Counted from the first letter of the stretch, positions 16,779-25,674 are shown. The stretch is 64,000 nt of DNA from Alkalibacterium iburiense (GCF_039521845.1 NZ_BAAACW010000164.1:1-64000); one strand, 5' to 3'. Notes: a model not told the origin generated them from the letters alone. A program made the numbers and translations.

Positions 16779-17820
16779 ACCCTTTGGACTAGCTGTTTAT
16801 GTCTCGGCATTCAAGCAGCAACTTCCTTTTTTAGAAAAATTAAAAGGACAGCACGTGCCTATCTTCACCTCTCTTCATATTGCAGAAGAAGTCACAGACA
16901 CGTATGTCAACGAAGTAGAAGAGATGTGCCAGTGGCTTCATAAGAATGAGTTTTATATTATGGCAGACGTTTCGCCGTATACGCTTGAACATTTTGGGGA
17001 AGAGTCGCTCTCTTCCTTAGTCAAGCGGCTCCACATCGACAATGTTCGTCTAGACTTTGGTTTTGATAAAAAAAGTCTAGGTGATCTTTTCAAAGAAGTA
17101 GATGTGACATACAATGCTTCGACTATTCTTGGAGATGAGGATAGAGTTCCGGAGGCTTATTATATGCATAACTTTTACCCGCGACCAGAGACAGGACTGG
17201 ATTCGGAGTTATTCGAAGAGTTAAACCGAGAGATACGAGCGGTCAAAGGGAAGATACTGGCCTTTATATCAGGAGATAAAATGAAGAGAGGGCCGATTTT
17301 TGATGGCTTGCCCACTCTGGAGAGTCACCGTTATGCGGCACCTTATGCTCAGTTCGTCGATTTGATTCACCGGTATCAAGTGGATGCGGCCTATGTAGGG
17401 GATATTTCTCTTTCTCATCAGCAATTGAAATGGATTTTGGCTTATTTAGAAGAACCCATCGTTAAATTGCCGGTTATTTTAGCGGAAGCATATCACTATT
17501 TGTATGATAAGAAGTTAACGGTTCGCGTCGACTCACCGAAAGGGTTTATTCGTGTACAAGAATCACGGGAATTTGCTCAAGAAGGTGAGAAAGTAGAACC
17601 TGCCGATGCGATTCTTCGTCGCAGAGGAACAGTCACGATAGATAATTTGCATTATAAACGGTATTCTGGTGAGATTCAGGTAATGAAAGCTGATTACCCG
17701 GACGATACAAGAGTCAATGTGATCGGGCATATGCCTGAGGAGTATCTGCTTTTGCTAGAGAATATAAAAAATGGCGAACAATTTAGTTTTGTTCCAATAA
17801 ACGAAAACCTTCAAGGGTAA
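16771..17820 (+). CDS. mupG: 6-phospho-N-acetylmuramidase (DUF871 family)
   Basis: A 349-residue protein of the DUF871 family, whose Staphylococcus member MupG hydrolyses MurNAc-6-P-GlcNAc inside the cell. Two parts are visible: a TIM-barrel domain (about 1-235, with FGLAVYVSAF, YIMADVSPYTLEHFG, LRLDFGF-like NVRLDFGFD and HNFYPRPETGLD) and a C-terminal cyclophilin-like domain (about 240-349, with ADAILRRRGTVTIDN and GEIQVMKADYPDD). The start overlaps the end of murP, consistent with coupled translation. Together with MurP, MurQ and NagZ it forms a complete route for GlcNAc-MurNAc recovery. Confidence 0.92.
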   Translation: MFKPFGLAVYVSAFKQQLPFLEKLKGQHVPIFTSLHIAEEVTDTYVNEVEEMCQWLHKNEFYIMADVSPYTLEHFGEESLSSLVKRLHIDNVRLDFGFDKKSLGDLFKEVDVTYNASTILGDEDRVPEAYYMHNFYPRPETGLDSELFEELNREIRAVKGKILAFISGDKMKRGPIFDGLPTLESHRYAAPYAQFVDLIHRYQVDAAYVGDISLSHQQLKWILAYLEEPIVKLPVILAEAYHYLYDKKLTVRVDSPKGFIRVQESREFAQEGEKVEPADAILRRRGTVTIDNLHYKRYSGEIQVMKADYPDDTRVNVIGHMPEEYLLLLENIKNGEQFSFVPINENLQG

Positions 17821-17836
17821 TCCTTGAAGGTTTTTT
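17804..17836 (+). terminator. Terminator of the mur operon
   Basis: AAACCTTCAAGG with CCTTGAAGGTTT and a T-run; the left arm is inside the last codons of mupG. Confidence 0.85.
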
Positions 17837-17847
17837 AGCTAGAAAAT

Positions 17848-17916
17848 GTGTTTCCTCTTCATTCCAATGTATTTCGAGTACTGGAGTGAAGGGAAACGGG
17901 TTTCCTCCTCACTCCA
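17848..17916. repeat. Three copies of a TTTCCTC/CACTCCA motif
   Basis: TTTCCTCTTCATTCCA, then its near-complement TGGAGTGAAGGGAAA, then TTTCCTCCTCACTCCA occur within 70 bp, in the orders direct, inverted, direct. The first two can form a hairpin of about 15 bp with mismatches. No T-run follows. The role is unknown; it lies in the spacer between mupG and the esterase gene. Confidence 0.5.
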
Positions 17917-18027
17917 ACTTTTATTATGTCTCTGTATGAAGAAGTTCTCTTAATTATACTTATTTTTCACGCACCCGTGTAAAGTGTGATAAACTGATAT
18001 AAAATCAGTATATGAATGGGGCAAACA

Positions 18028-18954
18028 ATGAATCCACTTTTTAAATTTTTATTAAAGTTAACTTCTTCTCCCAGAATTGATATGCAAGAAGATTATCTAT
18101 GGGTGAGAAGAGCTCAAAATTTATTCGCTAAAGGGCCTTCAAGAGGATTTCGCTTTTTAGATGAGAAGATATACGCCTTGGATGAAAATCAAGAAGAAAC
18201 ACATGAAATTCCTGTTCGCATTTTTTATCCGAAAGAAAAATTACATGACGAAGCTATCATTTACTTGCACGGTGGGGGATGGGTCATTGGAAATATTGAT
18301 ACGTACACACGGGCCTGTATAAATTTAGCAGATAAATTAGGACGTATTGTGTACTCTATTGATTACCGATTAGCCCCAGAAAATCCGTATCCGCATGGAT
18401 TAAATGACTGTCTTCGTGCAATTGAAGTGCTGCTGACTCCTATTGAAGGAGAAGAAAATAGAAAGTGGATTTTAATGGGTGATTCAGCTGGAGCTAATTT
18501 AGCCGCTGCTGTTTCTTTGCGTTTAAAAGAAGAAAATAGAGTACTTCCAGACAAACAAGTTCTCCTTTATCCCGTGACTTATTGGGATCATACAGAAAAC
18601 TCGCCATTTAAATCAATAACCGATAACGGCTATGAATACGGATTGACTATCAAAAAAATACAAGAGTATATGGAAATGTACGCACCTGATGAGAGTATTC
18701 GTAAAGAACGGTTTATATCGCCTTTGATGGCTGAAGATTTAAGCCATCAGCCGGACACTTTAATCATTACGGCAGAGTACGACCCTTTACGAGATGAAGG
18801 CGAAGCCTACGGAGAAGCTTTAGAAAAAGCTGGAAATAAAACACGTGTTCACCGAATCCTCAATAGTGTGCATGGTTTTATCACTTATCCGGCTTTTGCG
18901 GAGCCCTTAGTCGAAGCGATTAATGTAATGAAAGAATTCCTGGATGAAGAATAA
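18028..18954 (+). CDS. Alpha/beta hydrolase of the hormone-sensitive-lipase/carboxylesterase type
   Basis: A roughly 308-residue esterase or lipase. The oxyanion motif HGGGWVIGN and the nucleophile motif GDSAGANLA (Ser) are typical of the HSL (family IV) branch; the acid is probably the Asp in EYDPLRDEG and the base the His in NSVHGF. No signal peptide, so it is cytoplasmic. ATG 18028 was chosen because GGGG lies 6 bases upstream; ATG 18016 is also in frame but has no ribosome-binding site. It precedes an acyltransferase-like gene by 50 bp, and the three genes to 21026 look like one operon. Substrate is unknown. Confidence 0.85.
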   Translation: MNPLFKFLLKLTSSPRIDMQEDYLWVRRAQNLFAKGPSRGFRFLDEKIYALDENQEETHEIPVRIFYPKEKLHDEAIIYLHGGGWVIGNIDTYTRACINLADKLGRIVYSIDYRLAPENPYPHGLNDCLRAIEVLLTPIEGEENRKWILMGDSAGANLAAAVSLRLKEENRVLPDKQVLLYPVTYWDHTENSPFKSITDNGYEYGLTIKKIQEYMEMYAPDESIRKERFISPLMAEDLSHQPDTLIITAEYDPLRDEGEAYGEALEKAGNKTRVHRILNSVHGFITYPAFAEPLVEAINVMKEFLDEE

Positions 18955-19003
18955 TGCAACAATTGAATTTTAGTTTAAAATGTTTACTGAAGGAGGAGCA
19001 GTG

Positions 19004-20374
19004 ATGGAGGTTGAAAACAGAAGATGGGCGAGGTTAGATAACGCCTCGAATATCTTTTTAGCGGCTCGAAACGATATTGATACGAAAGTCTTTCGTTTTA
19101 CAGCTGAACTAAATGAGGCGGTCGATCCAGAACTGCTGCAAGAAGCCTTATTGAAAACTTACAAAGAGTACCCCTTATTTCAACATACATTAAGAAGGGG
19201 TGTCTTCTGGTATTACCTCGAACCTTATGAGGCTCTTCCAGAAGTAAAGAAAGAATTTGAACCGCCTTGTACTCAAATTTACCATTACGATCGAAAAGAG
19301 TTTCTGTTTCGTGTTTTATACTTTGACAACCGTGTTCATTTTGAAGCTTTTCATGCCCTGACAGATGGAACAGGCGCCTTTTGGTTTTTTGAAGATTTAT
19401 TGGCAGAGTATGTCCGCCTAAAGTACACGGAATTTTTTGATTCAAGTGATGATCGAACCAAACGAGAAAAAGCCGATTTAGAAGATAGCTTTAGACGGTA
19501 TTTTAAGAAAAAGAAAAAAGAAGTGAACATGCCGACAACCAATAAACCTTTAGAAGATATCTATATTCAGCAAGAATTAGATGAAGAAAAAACACCGGAA
19601 CCGACTGATGAGCCGGTGAAAAAGAAAGTGTACCAAATCAAGGGAGAAAAAACGCCCGATCATCGTCCGCGTGTTATTAATCTCTCTTTGCCGGTCAAGC
19701 CCGTTCTAAACCTGGCCCGCTCTTATAATGTGTCTTTAACTATGTATATGTCGGCCTTATATATGTTAGCTGTATACAGAGCTAAAAAGACTAAGGAAGC
19801 AGAGACAACAATAACAACGTCTATACCGATTAACTTAAGACAGTTTTATCCTTCTGTATCGGTCAGAAATTTCTTTAGTACGACGACGGTTTCTTATACA
19901 TTTAAAAGGAATGAAGAGCCAGACTTAGAAGATATCTGTCAAACCATTGATACACAATTTAAAGCACAGTTAGATAAAGAAGAATTGGAAAATCGGTTAA
20001 GACGTTTTATTGAATTTGAATTTAATCCATTTACCCGAGTCATATTTAGACCGATTAAAGACTTCATATTAAAGAGTGTCAATAAAATCAATAATCGAAA
20101 AGTAACTGTAGCGATGTCCAACTTGGGGAGAGCGAACTTGCCGGAAGAACTGGCAAAATACATTGAAAATATTTATTTTTACACGTCTGTTATTCGCCCC
20201 CAATTTTGCATGATCAGCTATGCTGGGAAACTCACGATTAGTTTTACGAGTCCCTTTATTAAAACGGACAGCCAGCGTGAATTTGTCCGTCTCTTAACAT
20301 CACAAGGGATAGATGTGTCTGTTGATTCCAATAAAGTGACGCGAGAGGAGTTGGATGATGATGCAGTATTGTAA
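19004..20374 (+). CDS. Condensation/alcohol-acetyltransferase-like protein
   Basis: A 456-residue protein with the fold of CoA-dependent acyltransferases of the condensation/alcohol acetyltransferase group. The catalytic motif HxxxDG is present as HALTDGTG (about residue 113), preceded by RVLYFDNRVHFEAF. A charged, Lys/Glu-rich insertion (about 140-215) links the two halves, and SIPINLRQFYPS, then NFFSTTTVSY, resemble the C-terminal half of the family. AGGAGGAG lies just before ATG 19004 (GTG 19001 is an alternative). It probably acylates an alcohol or amine, but no substrate can be named. It overlaps the next gene. Confidence 0.75.
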   Translation: MEVENRRWARLDNASNIFLAARNDIDTKVFRFTAELNEAVDPELLQEALLKTYKEYPLFQHTLRRGVFWYYLEPYEALPEVKKEFEPPCTQIYHYDRKEFLFRVLYFDNRVHFEAFHALTDGTGAFWFFEDLLAEYVRLKYTEFFDSSDDRTKREKADLEDSFRRYFKKKKKEVNMPTTNKPLEDIYIQQELDEEKTPEPTDEPVKKKVYQIKGEKTPDHRPRVINLSLPVKPVLNLARSYNVSLTMYMSALYMLAVYRAKKTKEAETTITTSIPINLRQFYPSVSVRNFFSTTTVSYTFKRNEEPDLEDICQTIDTQFKAQLDKEELENRLRRFIEFEFNPFTRVIFRPIKDFILKSVNKINNRKVTVAMSNLGRANLPEELAKYIENIYFYTSVIRPQFCMISYAGKLTISFTSPFIKTDSQREFVRLLTSQGIDVSVDSNKVTREELDDDAVL

Positions 20375-21026
20375 GGCATGTCAGGCTCAAATTAAGGGTA
20401 ATTGGTCTGTCTGCCCTTTATGTCAGACCTCATTAGAAAGAGGAACAGAAGAATTAGAAGAGTCATCTTTCTTACCTGTTTCACTGCGATTTAACCGTAA
20501 AAAAGTAATGAAGGGATTTACTCTCGCTTCTTTCATTGTTATTGTCTTATACTTTGTTGCTCATTTTATATGGCGTTTTCGCTTTTTCGGTCTGGAGTAT
20601 GTCTTATTTGGATTGATGATATCCTGGTTGATGACTGTTCTCCTTATCCGCAAGAGAAGAAATGTAGTAAAAGGGATTGTCTATGTCTTAATCATATTTT
20701 CACTCCTTAGTCTATATTTTGATTATGTCAATGGGTGGCTAGGTTGGTCAGTTACATTTGCTATACCCATTTTATGTATAGCAGCTATACTAGCTATGTT
20801 TATATCTATTCAGTTAGTTGATTTAAAAGCAGATGATTATATCTTGTACCTTCAGCTAGCCGCCATAGTAGGTATTATCCCCTTGCTCTTCTTGCTGATG
20901 AACTGGGTTGGTCATCCATTACCTAGCGCTTTGTCCGTCTTGTTTAGCGTCATTATTACTCTCATTGTCCTGTTGAAACATGGAAAAAAAGTAAAGAGAG
21001 AACTTCAAAAGCGGATGCACGTGTGA
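20358..21026 (+). CDS. Zinc-ribbon membrane protein, DUF6320-like
   Basis: About 222 residues. The N-terminus is a zinc ribbon (CKACQAQIKGNWSVCPLC), followed by about six hydrophobic segments between residues 50 and 212. This layout matches the DUF6320 proteins that, as I recall, accompany alcohol-acetyltransferase-like genes in other Firmicutes; that recollection was not checked. Three ATGs stand in a row (20355, 20358, 20361) after GAGAGGAG; 20358 gives a 7-base spacing. It overlaps the acyltransferase end by 17 bp, so translation is coupled. A membrane anchor or transporter role for the esterase/acyltransferase pair is inference. Confidence 0.7.
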   Translation: MMQYCKACQAQIKGNWSVCPLCQTSLERGTEELEESSFLPVSLRFNRKKVMKGFTLASFIVIVLYFVAHFIWRFRFFGLEYVLFGLMISWLMTVLLIRKRRNVVKGIVYVLIIFSLLSLYFDYVNGWLGWSVTFAIPILCIAAILAMFISIQLVDLKADDYILYLQLAAIVGIIPLLFLLMNWVGHPLPSALSVLFSVIITLIVLLKHGKKVKRELQKRMHV

Positions 21027-21057
21027 TGGTGTACTTACTTTAGATTGGAGAAATTAA

Positions 21058-23892
21058 ATGTATTCACTGCTTACTAATACTTCGAGGAGTACTTTATATA
21101 ATGAGTTAACTCAATCCTTAAAAGAATGCAATCGATTTTTCTTTAATGTGGCCTTTATCAATTACTCTGGTCTTCAGTTGCTTCTGGATGCTTTAAAAAC
21201 ATCAGAGGAGAATAATATAAAAGGACACATACTGACAGGTACGTATTTAAATTTCACTGACCCTCAGGCTTTGAGAAAGTTGACTGAATTCAAAACGATT
21301 GAGAGCCGTGTATTTGTTACCACAGCAATTACTGGTTTTCACCCTAAAGCCTATATTTTTGAATACGATACCTACTACAAAGTTATCGTGGGATCGTCTA
21401 ATATTACGCAAAGTGCTTTGAAAAGTAATATCGAGTGGAATTTAAAGATAGTGACGAAAGAAACACCATCTGTAGAGGATGAATCCTTTATATCGAATGT
21501 TCTGGATTCTTTTCATGAAGTTTGGAATCGAAGCGAAGAAAACAATGAGGAGTTTTTACAAGCTTATGAAAAATTTAAAGCAAAAAATCATGAGCACGTA
21601 CAAGAAGTCTCCCGTTCTTATATTTTTAAATATAATAATTCGGACAGAATTATAGCTAATGAAATGCAAAAACAAGCTGTTTCTAATTTAGAGTTTTTAA
21701 GAAAACGTGGCCAATCCAAAGCTCTTATTGTAGCAGCAACTGGTACTGGAAAGACGTATCTTTCAGCTTTCGATGTAAAGAAAGCTAAACCCAATCGGGT
21801 ATTGTTTTTAGCTCATCAGGAAAATATACTGAAAAAATCTCTGAAGTCATTTGAGAAGGTACTTTATTTACAAGAAGGAGAAGCGGGTTTGTACTCTGGT
21901 TCAAAAAAAGATACGGAGTCACGCTACTTATTTTCTACCATACAAATGATGAATAGAGAGTATTCAAGTTTTGCTAGTGATTCATTTGATTATATTATTA
22001 TAGACGAAGCGCATAGAGCAGCCAGTCCGACATATCGAAAAGTAATGGAATACTTTAAACCCCAATTTTTATTAGGCATGACTGCGACTCCTGAGCGTAC
22101 GGATGGAGTCAATTTACATGAACTGTTTGATCACAATGTAGCAGTTGACATCCGTTTAAGAGATGCTTTAAAAAATGACTTGCTTGTTCCTTTCCATTAT
22201 TTTGGAATAACAGACATTGATTCTATTGACTTATCTGATGTGAGACCGAACGATATAACAACTATAGCCAAGAAGTTGATGATCAACCAAAGAGTCGATT
22301 TTATAATAGAAAAGATGGAATTTTATGCTCAAGATGGAGTTGAGAGAAGAGGTCTAGGGTTCTGTGCAACAATTGAGCATGCAGAATATATGGCGCGGGA
22401 GTTTAACAAAAGAGGGATACCTAGCATTATTCTTTCCGGAAGAGATTCAGTTGAAGCGCGAGAACAGGCTATCAAAAGATTAGAAGAAAAGACAGATCCA
22501 TTAGAATTTATTTTTACAGTTGATATTTTTAACGAAGGGATAGATATCCCAACAGTTAATATTGTATTGATGCTGCGTCCTACACAGTCCCCCATTATTT
22601 TTACTCAGCAACTGGGACGAGGACTTAGAAAAGCTGAAAATAAAGAATTTTTAACAGTATTAGACTTTATTGGGAATCATCAGTCAAACTTTTTACTAGC
22701 AATAGCCCTACACGGTTCAAAAGTATATGACAAGGATAGTCTTAAAACGGCAGTGAAGAGAGGATTCACAAACCTCCCAGGAAGCAGCCATATCCAACTA
22801 GATGAAATCAGTAAAGAGCGCATTTTAGAACAACTAGATAAAGAAAACTTCAATAGTTTGGAACATTTGAAAAATAATTACTTTGAATTTAAATCTTCAA
22901 ACAACGGTCAAATCGTCTGGTATTTAGAAGACTACTTATATGTTGATTCCGCTCCCGATCCTACTCATTTTTTTGTAAAAGCAAAAAACTATTTAGAGTT
23001 TTTATCAAAAGTAGAGAAAAATAATGAACGCCTATTAGCTCATCTCTCTGATGAAAACTGGATGAGTGTATTAAATTATTTATCTGGCATGCTTCCTATA
23101 AAAAGGATCCATGAATTTGTAATCATAAAAGTTATAATGGAAAACAATGAAGTAACTTTTGAAGATATAAAAAGAGAGTGTTTAAAGTATCTTGAAGAAA
23201 CAGAAGATGAGATTATTATCCATGCTATTAACAGGCTATTACTGGAATTTGCCGACAAGCGCGAATTAAAAACGTATCCTCGTTTAATTAAAGAGGAAAA
23301 TGGGAAATGGTATGCTACAAAGCTTTTTCGTTCTATATTTGAAAATGAAGAGTATCATCTATTTTTAACGGATGTGATTCAGTACGGTATCCAGCGGTAC
23401 ACAAAAGAATTCGGGCATAAGAACTATGGTGTTCCTCATTTTAAGTTATATGAAGAGTATTCCATGATAGATATTGCTGTATTATCGAATTACGAAAAAA
23501 CACATTCATCCTTTAGAGGATCGGGTGTTTTAAGAAATCCTGAAATCAATCATTATTTTTTATTTAATGATCTACATAAGGATGAAGATATTGAAAGTCG
23601 TCTACAGTACCAAGATAAATTTATTAACCGTCAAGTGTTTCAGTGGGAGTCATCAAATACAACCCGCTTGAATAGTGATAGAGGAAAGGATTTGACTCAT
23701 CCACAAGAACGGGAAGCAGTCATCCATCTGTTTGTTCGGAAATTCAGAGAAATTGACAGAGTGGTATCTAAATTTATCTATATAGGTACAGGAACGCCAA
23801 CCTATTATCAGAATGAAAAGCCTATAAAAATACATTATCAATTAGAGGAAAAAATACCAAAATATTTAGCTGAAGAATTTGAAGTGGAATAA
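21058..23892 (+). CDS. PLD-type nuclease - SF2 helicase - DUF3427 protein
   Basis: A 944-residue protein with three parts. Residues about 1-165 are a phospholipase-D-type nuclease domain with HPKAYIF...D...GSSNIT (HxK, Asp and GSxN), as in restriction enzymes of the BfiI/NgoFVII type. About 200-560 is a superfamily 2 helicase: Walker A ATGTGKTYLSA, DEAH in IIIDEAHRAA, GMTATPERTDG, and motif VI QQLGRGLRK. The rest is a DUF3427-like C-terminal region with RRFI-like conserved blocks. Such proteins are widespread and are suspected of roles in DNA repair or phage defence. It stands alone, between a membrane gene and a terminator. Confidence 0.9.
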   Translation: MYSLLTNTSRSTLYNELTQSLKECNRFFFNVAFINYSGLQLLLDALKTSEENNIKGHILTGTYLNFTDPQALRKLTEFKTIESRVFVTTAITGFHPKAYIFEYDTYYKVIVGSSNITQSALKSNIEWNLKIVTKETPSVEDESFISNVLDSFHEVWNRSEENNEEFLQAYEKFKAKNHEHVQEVSRSYIFKYNNSDRIIANEMQKQAVSNLEFLRKRGQSKALIVAATGTGKTYLSAFDVKKAKPNRVLFLAHQENILKKSLKSFEKVLYLQEGEAGLYSGSKKDTESRYLFSTIQMMNREYSSFASDSFDYIIIDEAHRAASPTYRKVMEYFKPQFLLGMTATPERTDGVNLHELFDHNVAVDIRLRDALKNDLLVPFHYFGITDIDSIDLSDVRPNDITTIAKKLMINQRVDFIIEKMEFYAQDGVERRGLGFCATIEHAEYMAREFNKRGIPSIILSGRDSVEAREQAIKRLEEKTDPLEFIFTVDIFNEGIDIPTVNIVLMLRPTQSPIIFTQQLGRGLRKAENKEFLTVLDFIGNHQSNFLLAIALHGSKVYDKDSLKTAVKRGFTNLPGSSHIQLDEISKERILEQLDKENFNSLEHLKNNYFEFKSSNNGQIVWYLEDYLYVDSAPDPTHFFVKAKNYLEFLSKVEKNNERLLAHLSDENWMSVLNYLSGMLPIKRIHEFVIIKVIMENNEVTFEDIKRECLKYLEETEDEIIIHAINRLLLEFADKRELKTYPRLIKEENGKWYATKLFRSIFENEEYHLFLTDVIQYGIQRYTKEFGHKNYGVPHFKLYEEYSMIDIAVLSNYEKTHSSFRGSGVLRNPEINHYFLFNDLHKDEDIESRLQYQDKFINRQVFQWESSNTTRLNSDRGKDLTHPQEREAVIHLFVRKFREIDRVVSKFIYIGTGTPTYYQNEKPIKIHYQLEEKIPKYLAEEFEVE

Positions 23893-23935
23893 AAAGAGAC
23901 GATGGCCATGTACATGGCACTTTCGTCTCTTTTTT
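23891..23935. terminator. Bidirectional terminator between helicase and Nudix genes
   Basis: Stem AAAAAGAGACGA with TCGTCTCTTTTT, flanked by A and T runs; an inner CATGTACATG palindrome lies in the loop. Confidence 0.8.
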
Positions 23936-23941
23936 AATGAT

Positions 23942-24340
23942 TTAAATATCTATGTGCTGCAATTTATCTACTGCCGGTATATCTGCCGGAGCCCATTCCA
24001 ATGTCTGGAGCTTTTCAATCGGAAGCCACTTTAAATTATGATGTTCTAAAAGAGAGGGCTGCACATCTTTTAATTTACATAAGTAAGTAGATAAATGAAC
24101 TCTACCAAACGAATAGGTATAAGAAGTTTTATCAAAAAAGGATTGGACAGTTATAGTGCACCCCAGTTCTTCCTTTATTTCCCTTATCAATGCTTCCTCT
24201 GGTGTTTCCCTATCTTCAATTTTTCCACCAGGAAATTCCCATAATAACTTTAATGATTTTCCTCTAGGTCTTTGTGCACATAAAACACGGTTCTGATCCA
24301 TTATAATTGCTCCAACTACTTGAATATCTTTCACTGCCAT
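23942..24340 (-). CDS. Nudix hydrolase, MutT/8-oxo-dGTP diphosphatase-like
   Basis: A 132-residue Nudix protein. The Nudix box GX5EX7REUXEEXGU is intact from GGKIEDRETPEEALIREIKE to its end EELG. The beginning DIQVVGAIIMDQNRVLCAQR and LLWEFPGGK match the MutT/CTP-pyrophosphohydrolase branch, which cleans oxidised or non-canonical nucleotides. The ATG at 24340 has AAGGAGAAT upstream; the frame remains open further 5' but that part overlaps the divergent dehydrogenase gene and looks non-coding. Exact substrate is not determinable. Confidence 0.88.
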   Translation of the reverse strand: MAVKDIQVVGAIIMDQNRVLCAQRPRGKSLKLLWEFPGGKIEDRETPEEALIREIKEELGCTITVQSFFDKTSYTYSFGRVHLSTYLCKLKDVQPSLLEHHNLKWLPIEKLQTLEWAPADIPAVDKLQHIDI

Positions 24341-24470
24341 TATTCTCCTTATGTGGTTATGAGTATTAGTCATCTTAATTATAGATGTTAAAGGAAAAAA
24401 GTTCAAAAGTGATTTACAATACCTAACTTTGTGATAAAATGAACATGGAAGCCAACTTAGGAGGAATCGT

Positions 24471-25199
24471 ATAAAAAGATTAGAAGGAAAAGTAGCTATT
24501 GTGACAGGAGCAGCAAGCGGTATGGGAGAGACACACGTGAGAGCCTTCGTAGAAGAAGGAGCTAAAGTCGTGTTCACAGATATCTTAGAAGAGGAAGGAA
24601 AAGACCTGCAGAAAGAGTTGGGTGATCAAACTCTCTTTTTAGTTCATGATGTGCGTGAAGCTTCCGCTTGGGAACAGGTTGTAGAAAAAACGAAAGAAAC
24701 CTTTGGACCAGTGGATATCTTAGTGAACAATGCTGGTATTTCTGTAGCTAAGTCCATGTTTGACATGTCTGAAGAAGAGTACCGACGCATTTTTGAAATC
24801 AATCAACTCTCTGTCTTTTTAGGGATGAAGTCTGTCGCTCCTTTCATGAATGAAGGCGGATCGATTATTAATATATCTTCTATTAATGGCTTAGTAGGAG
24901 GAGCAGTCGGATATACGGACACTAAATTCGCCGTTAGAGGAATGACTAAAGCAGCTTCTGTCGAATTAGCCCATAGAGGAATTCGAGTCAATTCTGTTCA
25001 CCCTGGAGTCATCGAAACACCAATGGTGACAGAAGGAGATGCAGTAGAGCAAATCAAACAATTCGCTCAGACCATTCCTATGAGAAGAATGGCTCAACCT
25101 GAAGAAGTCACAAAAATGGTCGTCTTTTTAGCTTCTGATGATGCCAGTTACTCAACGGGTTCAGAATTTATCATTGATGGAGGACTAACTGCCAACTAA
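24471..25199 (+). CDS. Short-chain dehydrogenase/reductase with apparent ATA start
   Basis: A roughly 242-residue classical SDR (the family's usual length is 240-260). The nucleotide-binding glycine motif TGAASGMG, the NNAG motif, and the catalytic Ser...Tyr-xxx-Lys (NISSINGL, then YTDTK) are all present. The N-terminus needed to complete the first beta strand, KRLEGKVAIVTGAAS, lies upstream of GTG 24501. The only codon correctly placed after the perfect AGGAGG (24459-24464, 6 bases) is ATA at 24471. Either this rare start is used or a former ATG has mutated; translation from the GTG would lose the strand. Substrate is unknown. It is divergent from the Nudix gene. Confidence 0.85.
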   Translation: MKRLEGKVAIVTGAASGMGETHVRAFVEEGAKVVFTDILEEEGKDLQKELGDQTLFLVHDVREASAWEQVVEKTKETFGPVDILVNNAGISVAKSMFDMSEEEYRRIFEINQLSVFLGMKSVAPFMNEGGSIINISSINGLVGGAVGYTDTKFAVRGMTKAASVELAHRGIRVNSVHPGVIETPMVTEGDAVEQIKQFAQTIPMRRMAQPEEVTKMVVFLASDDASYSTGSEFIIDGGLTAN

Positions 25200-25210
25200 A
25201 TAATAAAAGC

Positions 25211-25250
25211 AAATCCTCTTAAGTGGAAGTCAGCTTAAGAGGATTTTTTT
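25211..25250 (+). terminator. Terminator after the dehydrogenase gene
   Basis: Stem AAATCCTCTTAAG with CTTAAGAGGATTT, followed by T-run. Confidence 0.85.
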
Positions 25251-25266
25251 AATAAGTATAAAGGGT

Positions 25267-25674
25267 CTAAAGTGCCTTCCATATCGAATGAAGCTTAGGA
25301 AAAACAACGTACGTTAAGGTGATGATGAGCGCAATTATAATAGGATAAGCGATTAAGACAGATGCCTGCATATGTTCACTCAAACTGTACTCTCCCCATT
25401 CCAGCCACAAGCGCCATCCCATACCTACGGAACTTAAGATAAGGCTATGAAAAAATACGAATAATAAGTGATCTCTTAAAAGCTCTACGAAAATGGTCGC
25501 AACGAAAAAATATAAACAGAGGGATGCGAATAAAAACATCCAATTAAAGCCTTTTAATCATGGTATGACAAAAGTAAAGGTTATACCAGCAGTCACAATC
25601 ACAATAAAACTACTTATAAAGAGAGCACGCCGACGGTACTCTTGAATGAGGCTATTAAAGTGTTCTCCTGACAT
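25267..25674 (-). pseudogene. Small membrane protein with in-frame TGA
   Basis: Minus-strand frame from ATG at 25674 (TAGGAGA upstream) encodes MSGEHFNSLIQEYRRRALFI, a membrane helix and a TGA stop at codon 39 (plus-strand 25558-25560). The same frame continues uninterrupted to 25267 with three more hydrophobic segments, giving 135 residues and about four membrane helices. The layout recalls DUF3021-type membrane proteins, but I cannot confirm this. Upstream and downstream parts are in phase and both look coding, so a single nonsense mutation (perhaps from TGG or CGA) is the simplest reading. Confidence 0.7.

Noticed and set aside
24341..24577. N-terminal extension of the Nudix protein
   Set aside because: The frame is open but overlaps the divergent dehydrogenase gene; the internal ATG has a good ribosome-binding site and gives the normal Nudix length.
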